Origin: Anaerosolibacter carboniphilus
GTDB lineage: Bacteria; Bacillota; Clostridia; Peptostreptococcales; Thermotaleaceae
Length of the DNA: 64,000 nucleotides
NCBI RefSeq assembly: GCF_014205875.1
Contig: NZ_JACHEN010000026.1
Span: forward strand, 1 to 64,000
Direction: 5' to 3'
Shown piece by piece: positions 8,354-17,104 of this stretch; the stretch's first letter is position 1; every line of letters begins with the position of its first letter. A program made the position numbers and the translations under genes. The notes under the pieces are model-generated. The model did no database searches. It was not told the DNA's origin and saw nothing but the letters and a program-made list of their open reading frames with translations.

Positions 8354-10015
8354 ATGAAATCAAAACGCTTTCAAGTTTTAGCAGAGCGTCCTGTAAATAA
8401 AGACGGTTTCGTAAAAGAGTGGTCAGAAGTAGGTCTAATTGCCATGAACAGCCCTAAGGACCCAAAACCAAGCATCAAGATCGTAAACGGAAAAGTAACA
8501 GAGCTTGACGGTAAAAGAAGAGAAGATTTTGATATGCTTGACAGCTTTATCGCAGACCATGCCATCAATTTAAGTAGAGCTGAAGAGGCAATGGCAATCA
8601 ACTCCCTTGAGTTTGCAAGAAGACTTGTGGACATCAACATTCCTAGAGGGGAAATCGTAAAATATACAACAGCGATGACACCTGCAAAAATTGTAGAGGT
8701 TGTAGGACACTTGACTGTTTTAGAAATGATGATGGCAGTGAATAAGATGAGAACAAGAAGAGTTCCATCCAATCAATGTCATGTTACAAACTTAAAGGAT
8801 CATCCTGTTCAAATCGCCGCTGATGCTGCAGAAGCAGCAGTAAGAGGATTTGATGAGCAGGAGACAACTGTAGGGGTTGCTCGATATGCTCCTTTCAATG
8901 CCTTAGCATTAATGGTAGGTGCGCAGGTTGGTAGACCTGGTATCTTAACACAGTGCGCAGTAGAAGAAGCAACTGAGTTAATTCTTGGTATGAGAGGACT
9001 TACTGCCTATGCAGAAACCGTTTCTGTATATGGTACAGAACAAGTATTTATCGATGGTGATGATACACCATGGTCAAAATCCTTCCTAGCTTCTGCCTAT
9101 GCATCTAGAGGATTGAAGATGAGATTTACATCCGGAACAGGTTCTGAGGTACAAATGGGTTACGCAGAAGGCAAATCCATGTTATATCTAGAAGCTCGTT
9201 GCCTATATGTAACAAAAGGTGCTGGTTCTCAAGGTACACAAAACGGTTCTGTAAGCTGCGTAGGGGTACCTGCAGGGGTTCCTGGTGGAATCAGAGCCAT
9301 CTTGGCTGAGAACTTAATCGCCATGATGTTGGATCTTGAGTGTGCATCCAGTAACGATCAAACATTTACCCACTCTGATCTTAGAAGGGTAGCAAGATCC
9401 TTGATGCAAATGGTACCTGGAACAGACTTCATCTGCTCTGGCTATAGCGCAACACCAAACTATGATAATATGTTTGCTGGTTCCAACTGGGATGCAGACG
9501 ATTATGACGATTGGAACGTTATCCAAAGAGACTTGAGAATCGATGCAGGATTAAAGCCAGTAACAGAGGATGTTGTCGTAAAAGTAAGAAATAAGGCTGC
9601 AAAAGCAATCCAGGCTTTATTCGAAGAACTTGGACTTCCTGCAATTACCGATGCCGAGGTTGAAGCAGCTACCTATGCCCATGGAAGTAAGGATATGCCA
9701 AACAGAAATGTAGTGGAAGATTTAAAAGCGGCTGAAGAAATGATGGCAAGAGGCGTAACAGGTCTTGATGTAGTTAAAGCCCTTTATAAGAGAGGATTTG
9801 AAGATGTGGCCAATAGCGTATTCTCTTTGTTAAAGCAAAGAGTTGCTGGGGACTACCTTCATACTTCTGCTATTTTAGATAAAGACTTCAAGGTAATCAG
9901 CTCTGTAAACGATCCTAACGACTATCGTGGTCCACAAACAGGATACGTCATCAGCGAAGAAAGATGGGAAGAAATCAGAAACATTCCTAACGCTGTGAAT
10001 CCAGAAGACTTTTAG
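8354..10015 (+). CDS. pduC: B12-dependent diol/glycerol dehydratase large subunit
   Basis: A 553-residue catalytic subunit of coenzyme-B12 diol dehydratase, which turns 1,2-propanediol into propionaldehyde (or glycerol into 3-hydroxypropionaldehyde) by radical chemistry. Family stretches are clear: the active-site His in SNQCHVTN, SGTGSEVQMG, the substrate-binding Asp in SNDQTFTHSD and the Ser in SGYSATPNYDN. The length equals that of Klebsiella and Salmonella PduC. The sequence alone does not settle whether propanediol or glycerol is preferred. The surrounding Pdu shell, aldehyde dehydrogenase and PocR sensor favour a diol role. It works as an (alpha-beta-gamma)2 complex with the next two genes inside the shell. 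Confidence 0.95.
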   Translation: MKSKRFQVLAERPVNKDGFVKEWSEVGLIAMNSPKDPKPSIKIVNGKVTELDGKRREDFDMLDSFIADHAINLSRAEEAMAINSLEFARRLVDINIPRGEIVKYTTAMTPAKIVEVVGHLTVLEMMMAVNKMRTRRVPSNQCHVTNLKDHPVQIAADAAEAAVRGFDEQETTVGVARYAPFNALALMVGAQVGRPGILTQCAVEEATELILGMRGLTAYAETVSVYGTEQVFIDGDDTPWSKSFLASAYASRGLKMRFTSGTGSEVQMGYAEGKSMLYLEARCLYVTKGAGSQGTQNGSVSCVGVPAGVPGGIRAILAENLIAMMLDLECASSNDQTFTHSDLRRVARSLMQMVPGTDFICSGYSATPNYDNMFAGSNWDADDYDDWNVIQRDLRIDAGLKPVTEDVVVKVRNKAAKAIQALFEELGLPAITDAEVEAATYAHGSKDMPNRNVVEDLKAAEEMMARGVTGLDVVKALYKRGFEDVANSVFSLLKQRVAGDYLHTSAILDKDFKVISSVNDPNDYRGPQTGYVISEERWEEIRNIPNAVNPEDF

Positions 10016-10043
10016 AGACTAATAAGGAAAGGGGTGCAACGAA

Positions 10044-10703
10044 ATGAATTTAAATGAACAATTAATCCGTAGTGTAATAGAAGAAGTATTGAAGGATTTC
10101 AATTTAGATACAGCTGCAAAAGGAAGTGCTGCTGTTTACGTTCCAAGCAATGTGGATGGACTTACCCTTGTAGAGAAAGGTGAGGCAAAAAAAGGCACAA
10201 AGAGTGATGAAGTTGTAATTGGTCTTGCGCCAGCATTCGGTGTTCATCAAACAAAGACAATCATCGATATTCCTCACTATAAGGTTCTTAGAGAAATCAT
10301 TGCTGGGATCGAGGAAGAGGGCTTAAAAGCAAGGGTTGTCAGAATTAAAAGAACATCTGACGTGGCATTTGTTTCCCATGATGCGGCGAAATTAAGCGGT
10401 TCTGGCATTGGTATTGGGGTGCAGTCCAAAGGAACGACAGTCATCCACCAGAAGGATCTATTCCCATTAGGAAACTTAGAGTTATTCTCTCAAGCGCCAT
10501 TGATCGATGAGGAAACTTACCGAGCGATTGGTAAAAATGCAGCCAAATATGCAAAAGGTGAGAGCCCAACACCAGTACCTGTAAAAAATGATCAGATGGC
10601 AAGACCAAGATATCAAGCAAAAGCAGCTTTATTGCATATTAAAGAAACAGAACACGTTCAACTCGGAGCAAAGCCTGTTGAGTTGGATGCTCAGTTTAAA
10701 TAA
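10044..10703 (+). CDS. pduD: Diol dehydratase medium subunit
   Basis: A 219-residue beta subunit that binds the lower face of the cobalamin cofactor. The first 22 residues ([19 protein letters not shown]) are a short amphipathic helix plus linker, the known signal that sends PduD cargo into the compartment. The body has the family stretches [34 protein letters not shown] and [11 protein letters not shown]. It follows pduC by 28 bases and is followed closely by pduE. Confidence 0.94.
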   Translation: MNLNEQLIRSVIEEVLKDFNLDTAAKGSAAVYVPSNVDGLTLVEKGEAKKGTKSDEVVIGLAPAFGVHQTKTIIDIPHYKVLREIIAGIEEEGLKARVVRIKRTSDVAFVSHDAAKLSGSGIGIGVQSKGTTVIHQKDLFPLGNLELFSQAPLIDEETYRAIGKNAAKYAKGESPTPVPVKNDQMARPRYQAKAALLHIKETEHVQLGAKPVELDAQFK

Positions 10704-10717
10704 TGGAGGTGAAGTTC

Positions 10718-11227
10718 ATGAATCAACAGCAATTAATTGAGCAAATGGTGAGAGAAATCATGGCTTCTATGGGTACAGTAGATAAAGCAAGCGAAGTAAA
10801 GAGCGCTTGTGCAAACGCTGTTTCGAAGTCAGATTACCCATTAGGAGAAAAAAGGCCTGAATTATTAAAAACACCAACAGGAAAGTCCCTGAATGAAATT
10901 ACTTTGGATAAGGTAATCGATGGAAAGGTAACTGCTGCAGATGTAAGGATTTCTCCAGAAACCCTTGAACTTCAAGCCCAGGTTGCTGAGTCTGTAGGTA
11001 GAGATTCTTTCGCAAGAAATCTTAGAAGAGCAGCAGAGTTGATTGCCGTTCCTGATGAAAGAATTCTTGAAATTTATAATGCATTAAGACCTTATCGTTC
11101 ATCAAAAGCGGAGCTTCTTGATATTGCAGCAGAATTAGAAAACAAATACAGTGCAAGAATCAATGCCGCTTTCGTTAGGGAAGCAGCAGAGGTTTATGCC
11201 ATCAGAAATAGATTGAGACAAGAGTAG
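10718..11227 (+). CDS. pduE: Diol dehydratase small subunit
   Basis: A 169-residue gamma subunit of the dehydratase. The ATG at 10718 is chosen because ATGGAGGTGAAG just before it is a good ribosome site; an ATG at 10703 lies inside that site. The N-terminal helix (MNQQQLIEQMVREIMASM) is another cargo-type helix. Family stretches include SDYPLGEKRPELLKTPTGK and FARNLRRAAELIAVPDERILEIYNALRPYRS. It is the third dehydratase subunit, in the usual C-D-E order. Confidence 0.94.
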   Translation: MNQQQLIEQMVREIMASMGTVDKASEVKSACANAVSKSDYPLGEKRPELLKTPTGKSLNEITLDKVIDGKVTAADVRISPETLELQAQVAESVGRDSFARNLRRAAELIAVPDERILEIYNALRPYRSSKAELLDIAAELENKYSARINAAFVREAAEVYAIRNRLRQE

Positions 11228-11257
11228 AATCTTGGATAAAATCCAGGAGGTAAAAAT

Positions 11258-13087
11258 ATGAAGCTAATTGCAGGCGTAGACATTGGAAATGCCACCACTG
11301 AAGTAGCCATCGCTCAGGTATCTCCGGAAAAAGGTGTGAGCTTCCAGGCCAGTGGTACAGTATTTACAACGGGTATCAAAGGAACACGACAAAACATCCA
11401 TGGTGTCTTTGCCGCTTTAAAACAAGCTTTAGACAAAATCAACCTTAAGATTGAAGATTTGGATCTGGTGAGAATTAATGAAGCTGCTCCTGTGATCGGG
11501 GATGTGGCCATGGAAACCATTACGGAGACGATTATCACAGAGTCTACCATGATTGGTCACAACCCCTCCACACCAGGAGGAATCGGTTTAGGCATTGGAA
11601 CAACTGTTGATATAAGCAATCTTGAGAATACAAATCTAAAAGAACCCGTTATTGTTCTGATTGGAAAAAGCGTGGATTTTGCTGATGCAGCAGAACGAAT
11701 CAATCGGGCTGTTGAAAAGGGAGTCCAAGTGCAAGGAGCTATTGCTCAAAGAGACGATGGTGTATTGATTCATAATCGGCTCAAGCAAGTGATACCTATT
11801 ATTGATGAAGTATCTCTGTTAGAAAAAGTACCGATTGGTATGAAGGCAGCGATTGAAGTCGCGCCACCTGGTGGTGTGGTGGAAGTCCTTTCCAATCCCT
11901 ACGGTATCGCAACGGTTTTCGCGCTAAATGGAGAGGAAACGAAGCTGATTGTACCCATAGCGAGAGCCCTTATTGGCAATCGTTCCGCTGTAGTCATCAA
12001 GACACCTAAAGGAGATGTACAAGAGCGTAGAATACCAGCAGGTCAAATACACATTTTGGGTGAAAAACGAAAAGGTGTTGTAGATGTGGATGACGGGGCT
12101 TCTAAAATCATGGAAGTGTTGAGATCATCCGCTCCCGTTGAAGATATCAAAGGAGAACCTGGAACCAATGCAGGCGGCATGCTGGAACGGGTAAGGCAAG
12201 TCATGTCCGAGCTCACAAAGCAGCATCCAAATGACATTAAGATTCAGGATCTTTTGGCAGTAGATACCTTTGTACCTCAAAAAGTCAAAGGCGGATTGGC
12301 AGAAGAGTTTTCTATGGAAAATGCTGTGGGCATTGCAGCCATGGTAAAAGCCGACAAGCTGCAGATGCAGATGATTGCCGATGAATTGAGAAAAGAAATC
12401 TCCGTAGATGTTGAAGTCGGCGGTGTAGAAGCAGACATGGCAATACGGGGTGCCCTGACGACACCAGGAACCAATGTACCTTTGGCCATATTGGACATGG
12501 GAGCGGGCTCCACAGATGCGTCCATCATCAATAGAAATGGTGAAATCACTTCCGTCCATCTGGCAGGGGCAGGAAACATGGTAACCCTGCTGATTAATTC
12601 AGAATTAGGACTGGATGACCTAGCATTGGCAGAGGATATTAAAAAATATCCCCTTGCAAAAGTAGAAAGTCTATTTCATATACGTCACGAGGACGGTACA
12701 GTAGAATTTTTCGACAAACCGCTGAATGCCAATGTTTTCGCTAGAGTTGTAATTCTAAAAGAAGGAAATATGCTGCCCATTCCAGGCCAGCAATCTATCG
12801 AGAAAATTAAATATGTTCGTAGAGGGGCCAAGGAAAAAGTATTTGTAACCAATGCACTAAGGGCCTTGAGTATGGTTTGTCCCACCGGGAATATTCGTGA
12901 TATCGAGTTTGTGGTGTTGGTAGGAGGATCTGCATTGGACTTTGAAGTGCCTCAGCTTGTGACCGATGCACTATCACAATTCGGCGTTGTGGCTGGCAGA
13001 GGAAATATCAGGGGAACGGAAGGACCACGAAATGCTGTGGCTACAGGTCTGATATTAGCACTAAAAGAAGGGAGAGGAATTCAGTGA
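11258..13087 (+). CDS. pduG: Diol dehydratase reactivase large subunit
   Basis: A 609-residue Hsp70-like ATPase that releases damaged cobalamin from inactivated diol dehydratase so a fresh cofactor can enter. The first residues (AGVDIGNATTEVAIAQV) are the phosphate-1 ATPase motif, and AILDMGAGSTDASIIN near residue 410 is the phosphate-2 motif. The length matches PduG/DdrA. It acts with PduH, whose GTG start overlaps the PduG stop by four bases (GTGA). Confidence 0.95.
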   Translation: MKLIAGVDIGNATTEVAIAQVSPEKGVSFQASGTVFTTGIKGTRQNIHGVFAALKQALDKINLKIEDLDLVRINEAAPVIGDVAMETITETIITESTMIGHNPSTPGGIGLGIGTTVDISNLENTNLKEPVIVLIGKSVDFADAAERINRAVEKGVQVQGAIAQRDDGVLIHNRLKQVIPIIDEVSLLEKVPIGMKAAIEVAPPGGVVEVLSNPYGIATVFALNGEETKLIVPIARALIGNRSAVVIKTPKGDVQERRIPAGQIHILGEKRKGVVDVDDGASKIMEVLRSSAPVEDIKGEPGTNAGGMLERVRQVMSELTKQHPNDIKIQDLLAVDTFVPQKVKGGLAEEFSMENAVGIAAMVKADKLQMQMIADELRKEISVDVEVGGVEADMAIRGALTTPGTNVPLAILDMGAGSTDASIINRNGEITSVHLAGAGNMVTLLINSELGLDDLALAEDIKKYPLAKVESLFHIRHEDGTVEFFDKPLNANVFARVVILKEGNMLPIPGQQSIEKIKYVRRGAKEKVFVTNALRALSMVCPTGNIRDIEFVVLVGGSALDFEVPQLVTDALSQFGVVAGRGNIRGTEGPRNAVATGLILALKEGRGIQ

Positions 13088-13545
13088 AAATAAACTATGG
13101 AAATCAACAACCGGCAATCCATATTTATTATAGTTCACTGGGAATAACCCCCTCCCTTTTCAGTCAAATGCTCTTTGGTATGGAAGAAGAAAGTGTTCCT
13201 TATTTGGTACAGAGCCAAGATGAGAAGTCAGCCTTGAAATTAGGTTACCTAGCTGCGGAGGATTCCAGTCTTGGGGTTGGCGTTGGTATTGGTGAAGACG
13301 GCACAGTGATTCTTCACTATAAAAAGTTGAAGGAAGATGAACCCTTATTTCAAATCCATCTTCAAAGAGATATGCAGAAACTTAGACAGCTGGGAGCCAA
13401 TGGGGCTCGACTGGTAAAGGGTATCCCCTTTAAGGATCTGGAAGAGCAGGAAAGTGAAAGGGATACGCAGGAAGAATCCGTGACCAGAGAGGATATGGCC
13501 CTTTTGGTAGCAAAGGTACTAAGTAAAATGAAGGAAATTGTATAG
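13084..13545 (+). CDS. pduH: Diol dehydratase reactivase small subunit
   Basis: A 153-residue PduH/DdrB-type subunit. It resembles the beta subunit of the dehydratase and swaps with it during reactivation. It starts with GTG inside the pduG stop codon, so the two reactivase subunits are coupled. Visible stretches: QPAIHIYYSSLGI at the start and GVGVGIGEDGTVILHYKKL in the middle, the second echoing PduD. The C-terminal part is longer and more charged than in enteric PduH (about 120 residues). Confidence 0.88.
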   Translation: MKINYGNQQPAIHIYYSSLGITPSLFSQMLFGMEEESVPYLVQSQDEKSALKLGYLAAEDSSLGVGVGIGEDGTVILHYKKLKEDEPLFQIHLQRDMQKLRQLGANGARLVKGIPFKDLEEQESERDTQEESVTREDMALLVAKVLSKMKEIV

Positions 13546-13565
13546 ATAGATGGGAGGTGTAGACT

Positions 13566-14147
13566 TTGCCAAAGCTTGCTTTAGGAATGATTGAAACTGT
13601 GGGCTTAGCAGCAGCCATGGAGGCGGCGGATACTGCTGTAAAATCTGCCAATGTAACTCTGTTGGGCTATGAAAATTCCAAGGGTGGTGGGTTAATTACC
13701 ATTAAAATAGAAGGGGATGTGGGCGCTGTGAAGGCTGCTGTGGAAGCTGCCTGCGCCGCTGCCAGTAAAATCAACAAGGTTTTTAGTAAGCAAGTGATTC
13801 CCAGACCCCATGAGGAAATTGAAAAATTAATATATACCAAGGATACAGTAGGAATCACACAGCCAATGGAAGAGGATAAGCCTGAGATTGAAACCGAGAT
13901 CGAGGTTAAGGTTGAAGATAAAGAAGAGGTTGAAATTGAAGAAGTTAGGGCTGAGGTTGAGGTTGAAGAACCCGTCATGGAGGTATTAGAAGAGAATACG
14001 GACGATGATGGGGAAGAGGCCCTAGCATTTATAAATAGCAGTGAAGAGGTGTGCAACCTATGTAAGGATCCAAAGTGTACGAGAAGAAAAGGTGATCTAA
14101 GGTCCACTTGTATCCATTACGATGAATTGAAGGAGGAATTATCATGA
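13566..14147 (+). CDS. pduK: BMC-H shell protein with C-terminal cysteine motif, PduK-like
   Basis: A 193-residue protein starting at a TTG behind GGGAGGTG. Residues 1-90 are a BMC-H domain ([22 protein letters not shown]). Residues about 100-160 are a low-complexity acidic linker rich in E and V. The end carries [20 protein letters not shown], a four-cysteine cluster as in PduK, which could bind an Fe-S cluster or zinc. PduK is a minor shell protein whose role is not settled. Its stop overlaps the next shell gene's start (ATGA). The linker is longer than I expect for enteric PduK. Confidence 0.88.
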   Translation: MPKLALGMIETVGLAAAMEAADTAVKSANVTLLGYENSKGGGLITIKIEGDVGAVKAAVEAACAAASKINKVFSKQVIPRPHEEIEKLIYTKDTVGITQPMEEDKPEIETEIEVKVEDKEEVEIEEVRAEVEVEEPVMEVLEENTDDDGEEALAFINSSEEVCNLCKDPKCTRRKGDLRSTCIHYDELKEELS

Positions 14148-14422
14148 GTGATGCACTAGGAATGATTGAAACAAAAGGCTTAGTAGGGGCAATAGAAGCT
14201 GCTGATGCCATGACAAAGTCTGCCAATGTGAACTTGATAGGCTATGAAAAAATAGGCTCTGGCCTGATTACTGTAATGGTCAGAGGAGATGTAGGCGCTG
14301 TAAAAGCCGCTGTAGATGCTGGCGCCAGCGCAGCAGCAAAAGTAGGAGAATTGGTTTCCAGCCATGTGATCGCAAGACCTCATATGGATACTGAAAAGAT
14401 ATTACCAAAGACAGTGGAGTAG
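14144..14422 (+). CDS. pduJ: BMC-H shell protein, PduJ/PduA type
   Basis: A 92-residue hexameric shell protein, very close in sequence to the one at 7225 (same [17 protein letters not shown] opening and [21 protein letters not shown]). The pair probably arose by duplication. Differences sit mainly at the termini, where they could tune edge or lumen contacts. The AAGGAGGAATT ribosome site lies inside the end of pduK, giving translational coupling. Confidence 0.95.
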   Translation: MSDALGMIETKGLVGAIEAADAMTKSANVNLIGYEKIGSGLITVMVRGDVGAVKAAVDAGASAAAKVGELVSSHVIARPHMDTEKILPKTVE

Positions 14423-14433
14423 TTCCCTATGAA

Positions 14434-14480
14434 GAACAAAAGCATTTCCTTCCATTTCAGACCATGGAATGCTTTTGTTC
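14434..14480 (+). promoter_or_regulatory. Intercistronic hairpin between pduJ and pduL
   Basis: GAACAAAAGCATT (14434-14446) pairs perfectly with AATGCTTTTGTTC (14468-14480), extended by two GC pairs after a bulge, around a roughly 15-base loop. No T-run follows, so it is more likely an RNA stability or processing element than a terminator. It could keep shell mRNA levels above those of the downstream enzyme genes. Confidence 0.6.
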
Positions 14481-14500
14481 ATACTTTAGGAGGCGTTTGA

Positions 14501-15151
14501 ATGATGATAGGCGATAATCAAGCATTGGTTGAAAAAATTGTATCAGAGATCGTAAAAAGGCTGCAGTCTTATGGAGAAGAGCCTATGGTACCCATCGGGG
14601 TTTCTAACCGCCATGTCCATCTGAGCAAAGAGGATCTGGAAATACTCTTTGGAACAGGATATGAATTGACAAAAATGAAGGATTTAAAGCAGCCAGGCCA
14701 GTATGCTGCTCAAGAAACCGTAACGGTGATCGGACCTAAAGGAAGGTTTGAGAGCGTAAGAATCCTAGGACCGGTGAGAAAGGAAACACAACTGGAAGTC
14801 TCCATAAGCGATGGGTTTGTTTTGGGACTGAAGGCTCCTGTACGAGAATCCGGTAAAACCCAAGATACACCTGGAATCATTTTGAAAGGACCGAAGGGTA
14901 CTGTTGAAAAGGATTATGGCGTAATTGCTGCTTTAAGACATATCCATATGCCGCCTGATTATGCAGCTCATTTTGGATTGAAGGATAAGGAAATGGTAAG
15001 TGTAGAAGTGGGAGGATTACGGAAGGTCGTTTTCCACAATGTACTGATTCGAGTTTCAGACCAATATGTGCTAGAGATGCATCTAGATATTGATGAGGCC
15101 AATGCAGGGGAAATCAGAAACGAAGCCCTAGGGAAAATCGTGAAGGGTTAA
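14501..15151 (+). CDS. pduL: Phosphate propanoyltransferase PduL
   Basis: A 216-residue PduL-type phosphotransacylase, unrelated to Pta, that converts propionyl-CoA and phosphate to propionyl-phosphate and recycles CoA inside the shell. Metal-ligand histidines sit in GVSNRHVHLS and ALRHIHMPP; the MHLDIDEANAG ending is also typical. Residues about 6-24 (NQALVEKIVSEIVKRLQSYG) form an amphipathic cargo helix, marking it as a luminal enzyme. The tandem ATGs at 14501 follow AGGAGG. A kinase to finish the ATP-yielding step (PduW or AckA) is not in this operon. Confidence 0.94.
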   Translation: MMIGDNQALVEKIVSEIVKRLQSYGEEPMVPIGVSNRHVHLSKEDLEILFGTGYELTKMKDLKQPGQYAAQETVTVIGPKGRFESVRILGPVRKETQLEVSISDGFVLGLKAPVRESGKTQDTPGIILKGPKGTVEKDYGVIAALRHIHMPPDYAAHFGLKDKEMVSVEVGGLRKVVFHNVLIRVSDQYVLEMHLDIDEANAGEIRNEALGKIVKG

Positions 15152-15159
15152 AGGAGAAT

Positions 15160-15987
15160 ATGTCTATGGATCTGATAAGAGCAAACGAATATGTAGAAAG
15201 CTTTGCCAAGCTGATTGAAGGGCAGCAGGTGAATGGATATAAAGGAAATCTAAAGGTAGGCGTCGATTTGGGAACGGCCAATATCGTACTATCCGTCTTG
15301 GATGAAATGGATCAACCAGTGGCAGGAGCTTTATATCCTGCTTCGGTGGTGAAGGATGGACTGGTGGTGGATTATGTGGGTGCAGTACGGATTGTTAGGA
15401 ACCTAAAGCAGCAGGTGGAGAGCTTGTTGGGTGTAAGGTTGACCCACGCGGCCACGGCTGTTCCTCCTGGGACCATTGGAGGCAATGCAAAAGCCATCGC
15501 CAATGTGGTAGAGTCATCGGATATGGAGGTCATCAATGTGGTGGATGAGCCAACGGCAGCAGCAGCAGTACTTGGGGTTACCGATGGCGCTGTAGTCGAT
15601 GTAGGTGGCGGTACCACAGGGATTAGTATCCTAAAAAATGGTGAAGTCATCTATACAGCAGATGAACCTACAGGTGGTACCCACATGAGCTTGGTAGTGG
15701 CAGGAAACTATAAGGTTTCCTTTGAGGAAGCAGAAAAATTGAAAAAAGATCCCAATAGGCAAAAAGAGATTTTTGTGGTGATTAAACCAGTCGTGGAAAA
15801 GATGGCTTCTATTGTAAAAAGACATATTGCATCCTTTGATGTAAACAAGATCTATGTGGTAGGAGGCGCTTGCTGTTTTGAGGAATTCGAGAATGTGTTC
15901 TTTAAGGAAATCGGTGTACCAACGGTAAAGCCTGAGAGACCCCTCCTAGTCACACCCCTGGGTATCGCACTGAACTGTAAGAAGTGA
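15160..15987 (+). CDS. eutJ: EutJ-family Hsp70-like protein
   Basis: A 275-residue protein of the EutJ family, a compact actin/Hsp70-fold ATPase named from ethanolamine loci. The phosphate-1 motif is VGVDLGTANIVLSV near residue 32 and the phosphate-2 motif is AVVDVGGGTTGISIL near 145; DEPTAAAAVLG and YVVGGACCFEEF are also conserved. It is thought to help assembly or enzyme reactivation, but its role is unproven. Its presence in a diol-dehydratase operon with PduG/PduH already present is common in Clostridia and differs from the enteric pdu operon. Confidence 0.9.
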   Translation: MSMDLIRANEYVESFAKLIEGQQVNGYKGNLKVGVDLGTANIVLSVLDEMDQPVAGALYPASVVKDGLVVDYVGAVRIVRNLKQQVESLLGVRLTHAATAVPPGTIGGNAKAIANVVESSDMEVINVVDEPTAAAAVLGVTDGAVVDVGGGTTGISILKNGEVIYTADEPTGGTHMSLVVAGNYKVSFEEAEKLKKDPNRQKEIFVVIKPVVEKMASIVKRHIASFDVNKIYVVGGACCFEEFENVFFKEIGVPTVKPERPLLVTPLGIALNCKK

Positions 15988-15998
15988 GGTGAGAAGTA

Positions 15999-16769
15999 TT
16001 GAATGTGAATGAGGCATTAAATTGGATTATTGAAGAGGTAATTCGTAGGTTGGAGGCTAGAAGGAAGAAGGCGCTGGTTATTTTTACTGGGGCTGCCATT
16101 GGCTTTCAAGAGGCAGTGCCTCAATTGAAAGCCCTTTTGGCTGAAGGCTGGGATTTTAAAATATTACTTTCCAACAGTGCAGAGTATGTCTTGACACTAC
16201 AGCTGGTGAAGGAACAGTTAGGTGTTAAGGAAATTTATCTGGAAAGGGAAGTGAAGGGGTTAAAACCCTTATATCAGGATATTGGTCAAGTGATCATTCC
16301 AACATTGACATTAAACACTGCGATAAAAATCGCCCTAGGGATTGCAGATACCCTAACAACCAATGTGGTAGCCCATGTGCTTATGGAAGGAATCCCTATC
16401 ATCGCAGCCAAGGATGGATGTGATTTAAAGAATCCTACACGACTGCAGCTGGGGATGAATAAAACGCCAACGCCTTATTTGATGAGAATGGAGCAGTATC
16501 TAAGTACCCTGGAAAGTTATGGTATTCGTCTCGTGGAAGCAAGTCATTTATACAGCAATATCAAGGATGGACAAATAGCTATTTCTTCAGTAAGACAGAG
16601 TCAAGGGGAACCAAAGACCTATACATTAAACAAAAAGGTCCTCAGCAGGGCAGATATTGTGGAAGCAAAAAATAGGGGCAACGCACTTCATGTACCAGCT
16701 ACCACAATCATTACGTCATTAGCCCGGGATACCGCGAAGGAGTTTGGCATTCGAATTATCCAGGAATAA
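15999..16769 (+). CDS. Flavoprotein (PF02441-like) in the microcompartment operon
   Basis: A 256-residue protein resembling the flavoprotein/decarboxylase fold (ALVIFTGAAIGFQEAVPQLKALL, VIIPTLTLNTAIKIALGIADTL, VLMEGIPIIAAKDG). Such proteins bind FMN. The first 20 residues (NEALNWIIEEVIRRLEAR) look like the cargo helices of PduD, PduE, PduL and PduP, so it is probably inside the shell. It may help handle reduced flavin or cobalamin reduction with PduS/PduO; this is inference. The start is a TTG at 15999, five bases after GAGGTGAG. I know no established name for it. Confidence 0.75.
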   Translation: MNVNEALNWIIEEVIRRLEARRKKALVIFTGAAIGFQEAVPQLKALLAEGWDFKILLSNSAEYVLTLQLVKEQLGVKEIYLEREVKGLKPLYQDIGQVIIPTLTLNTAIKIALGIADTLTTNVVAHVLMEGIPIIAAKDGCDLKNPTRLQLGMNKTPTPYLMRMEQYLSTLESYGIRLVEASHLYSNIKDGQIAISSVRQSQGEPKTYTLNKKVLSRADIVEAKNRGNALHVPATTIITSLARDTAKEFGIRIIQE

Positions 16770-16821
16770 TGGCGTCTTGGAATGAAATGCAGTGGATCAT
16801 AGAAAGAGGCAGGTGTTACGA

Positions 16822-17091
16822 ATGTATGTTGGAAAAGTGATTGGCATGGTAGTGGCTACCAGAAAAGATGACAACCTAATAGGGAAGAAGCTCATGGTCG
16901 TTCAACCGACAGATACAAAGGGAGAACCTATTGGAAAAGTGGAAGTAGCCATCGATTCCGTAGGAGCAGGGACAGGAGAATATGTGTTGGTATCCAAGGG
17001 CAGTTCTGCCAGACATATTTTTGGCAATCCCAATTCTCCTATCGATGCTGCGATTGTTGGCATTATCGACAGTATAGAAGTTCAGCCGTAG
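16822..17091 (+). CDS. pduN: BMC-P vertex protein PduN/EutN
   Basis: An 89-residue EutN/CcmL-family protein that forms the pentamers closing the vertices of the shell. The family pattern is clear: MYVGKVIGMVVATRKDDNLIGKKLMVV, DSVGAGTGEYVLVSKGSSAR and PIDAAIVGIID. The ATG at 16822 follows AGGTG by six bases; the longer in-frame reading from 16792 is not needed. It is the only BMC-P gene here, so it must supply all vertices unless others exist elsewhere. Confidence 0.95.
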   Translation: MYVGKVIGMVVATRKDDNLIGKKLMVVQPTDTKGEPIGKVEVAIDSVGAGTGEYVLVSKGSSARHIFGNPNSPIDAAIVGIIDSIEVQP

Positions 17092-17104
17092 AGGAAGTGA
17101 AGCT

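Noticed and set aside
12125..12559. 144-residue minus-strand frame inside pduG
   Set aside because: It is antisense to a conserved gene, one of many such shadows caused by codon bias.
14430..14500. Terminator ending the shell part of the operon
   Set aside because: The hairpin lacks a T-run and the downstream genes clearly continue the same pathway.
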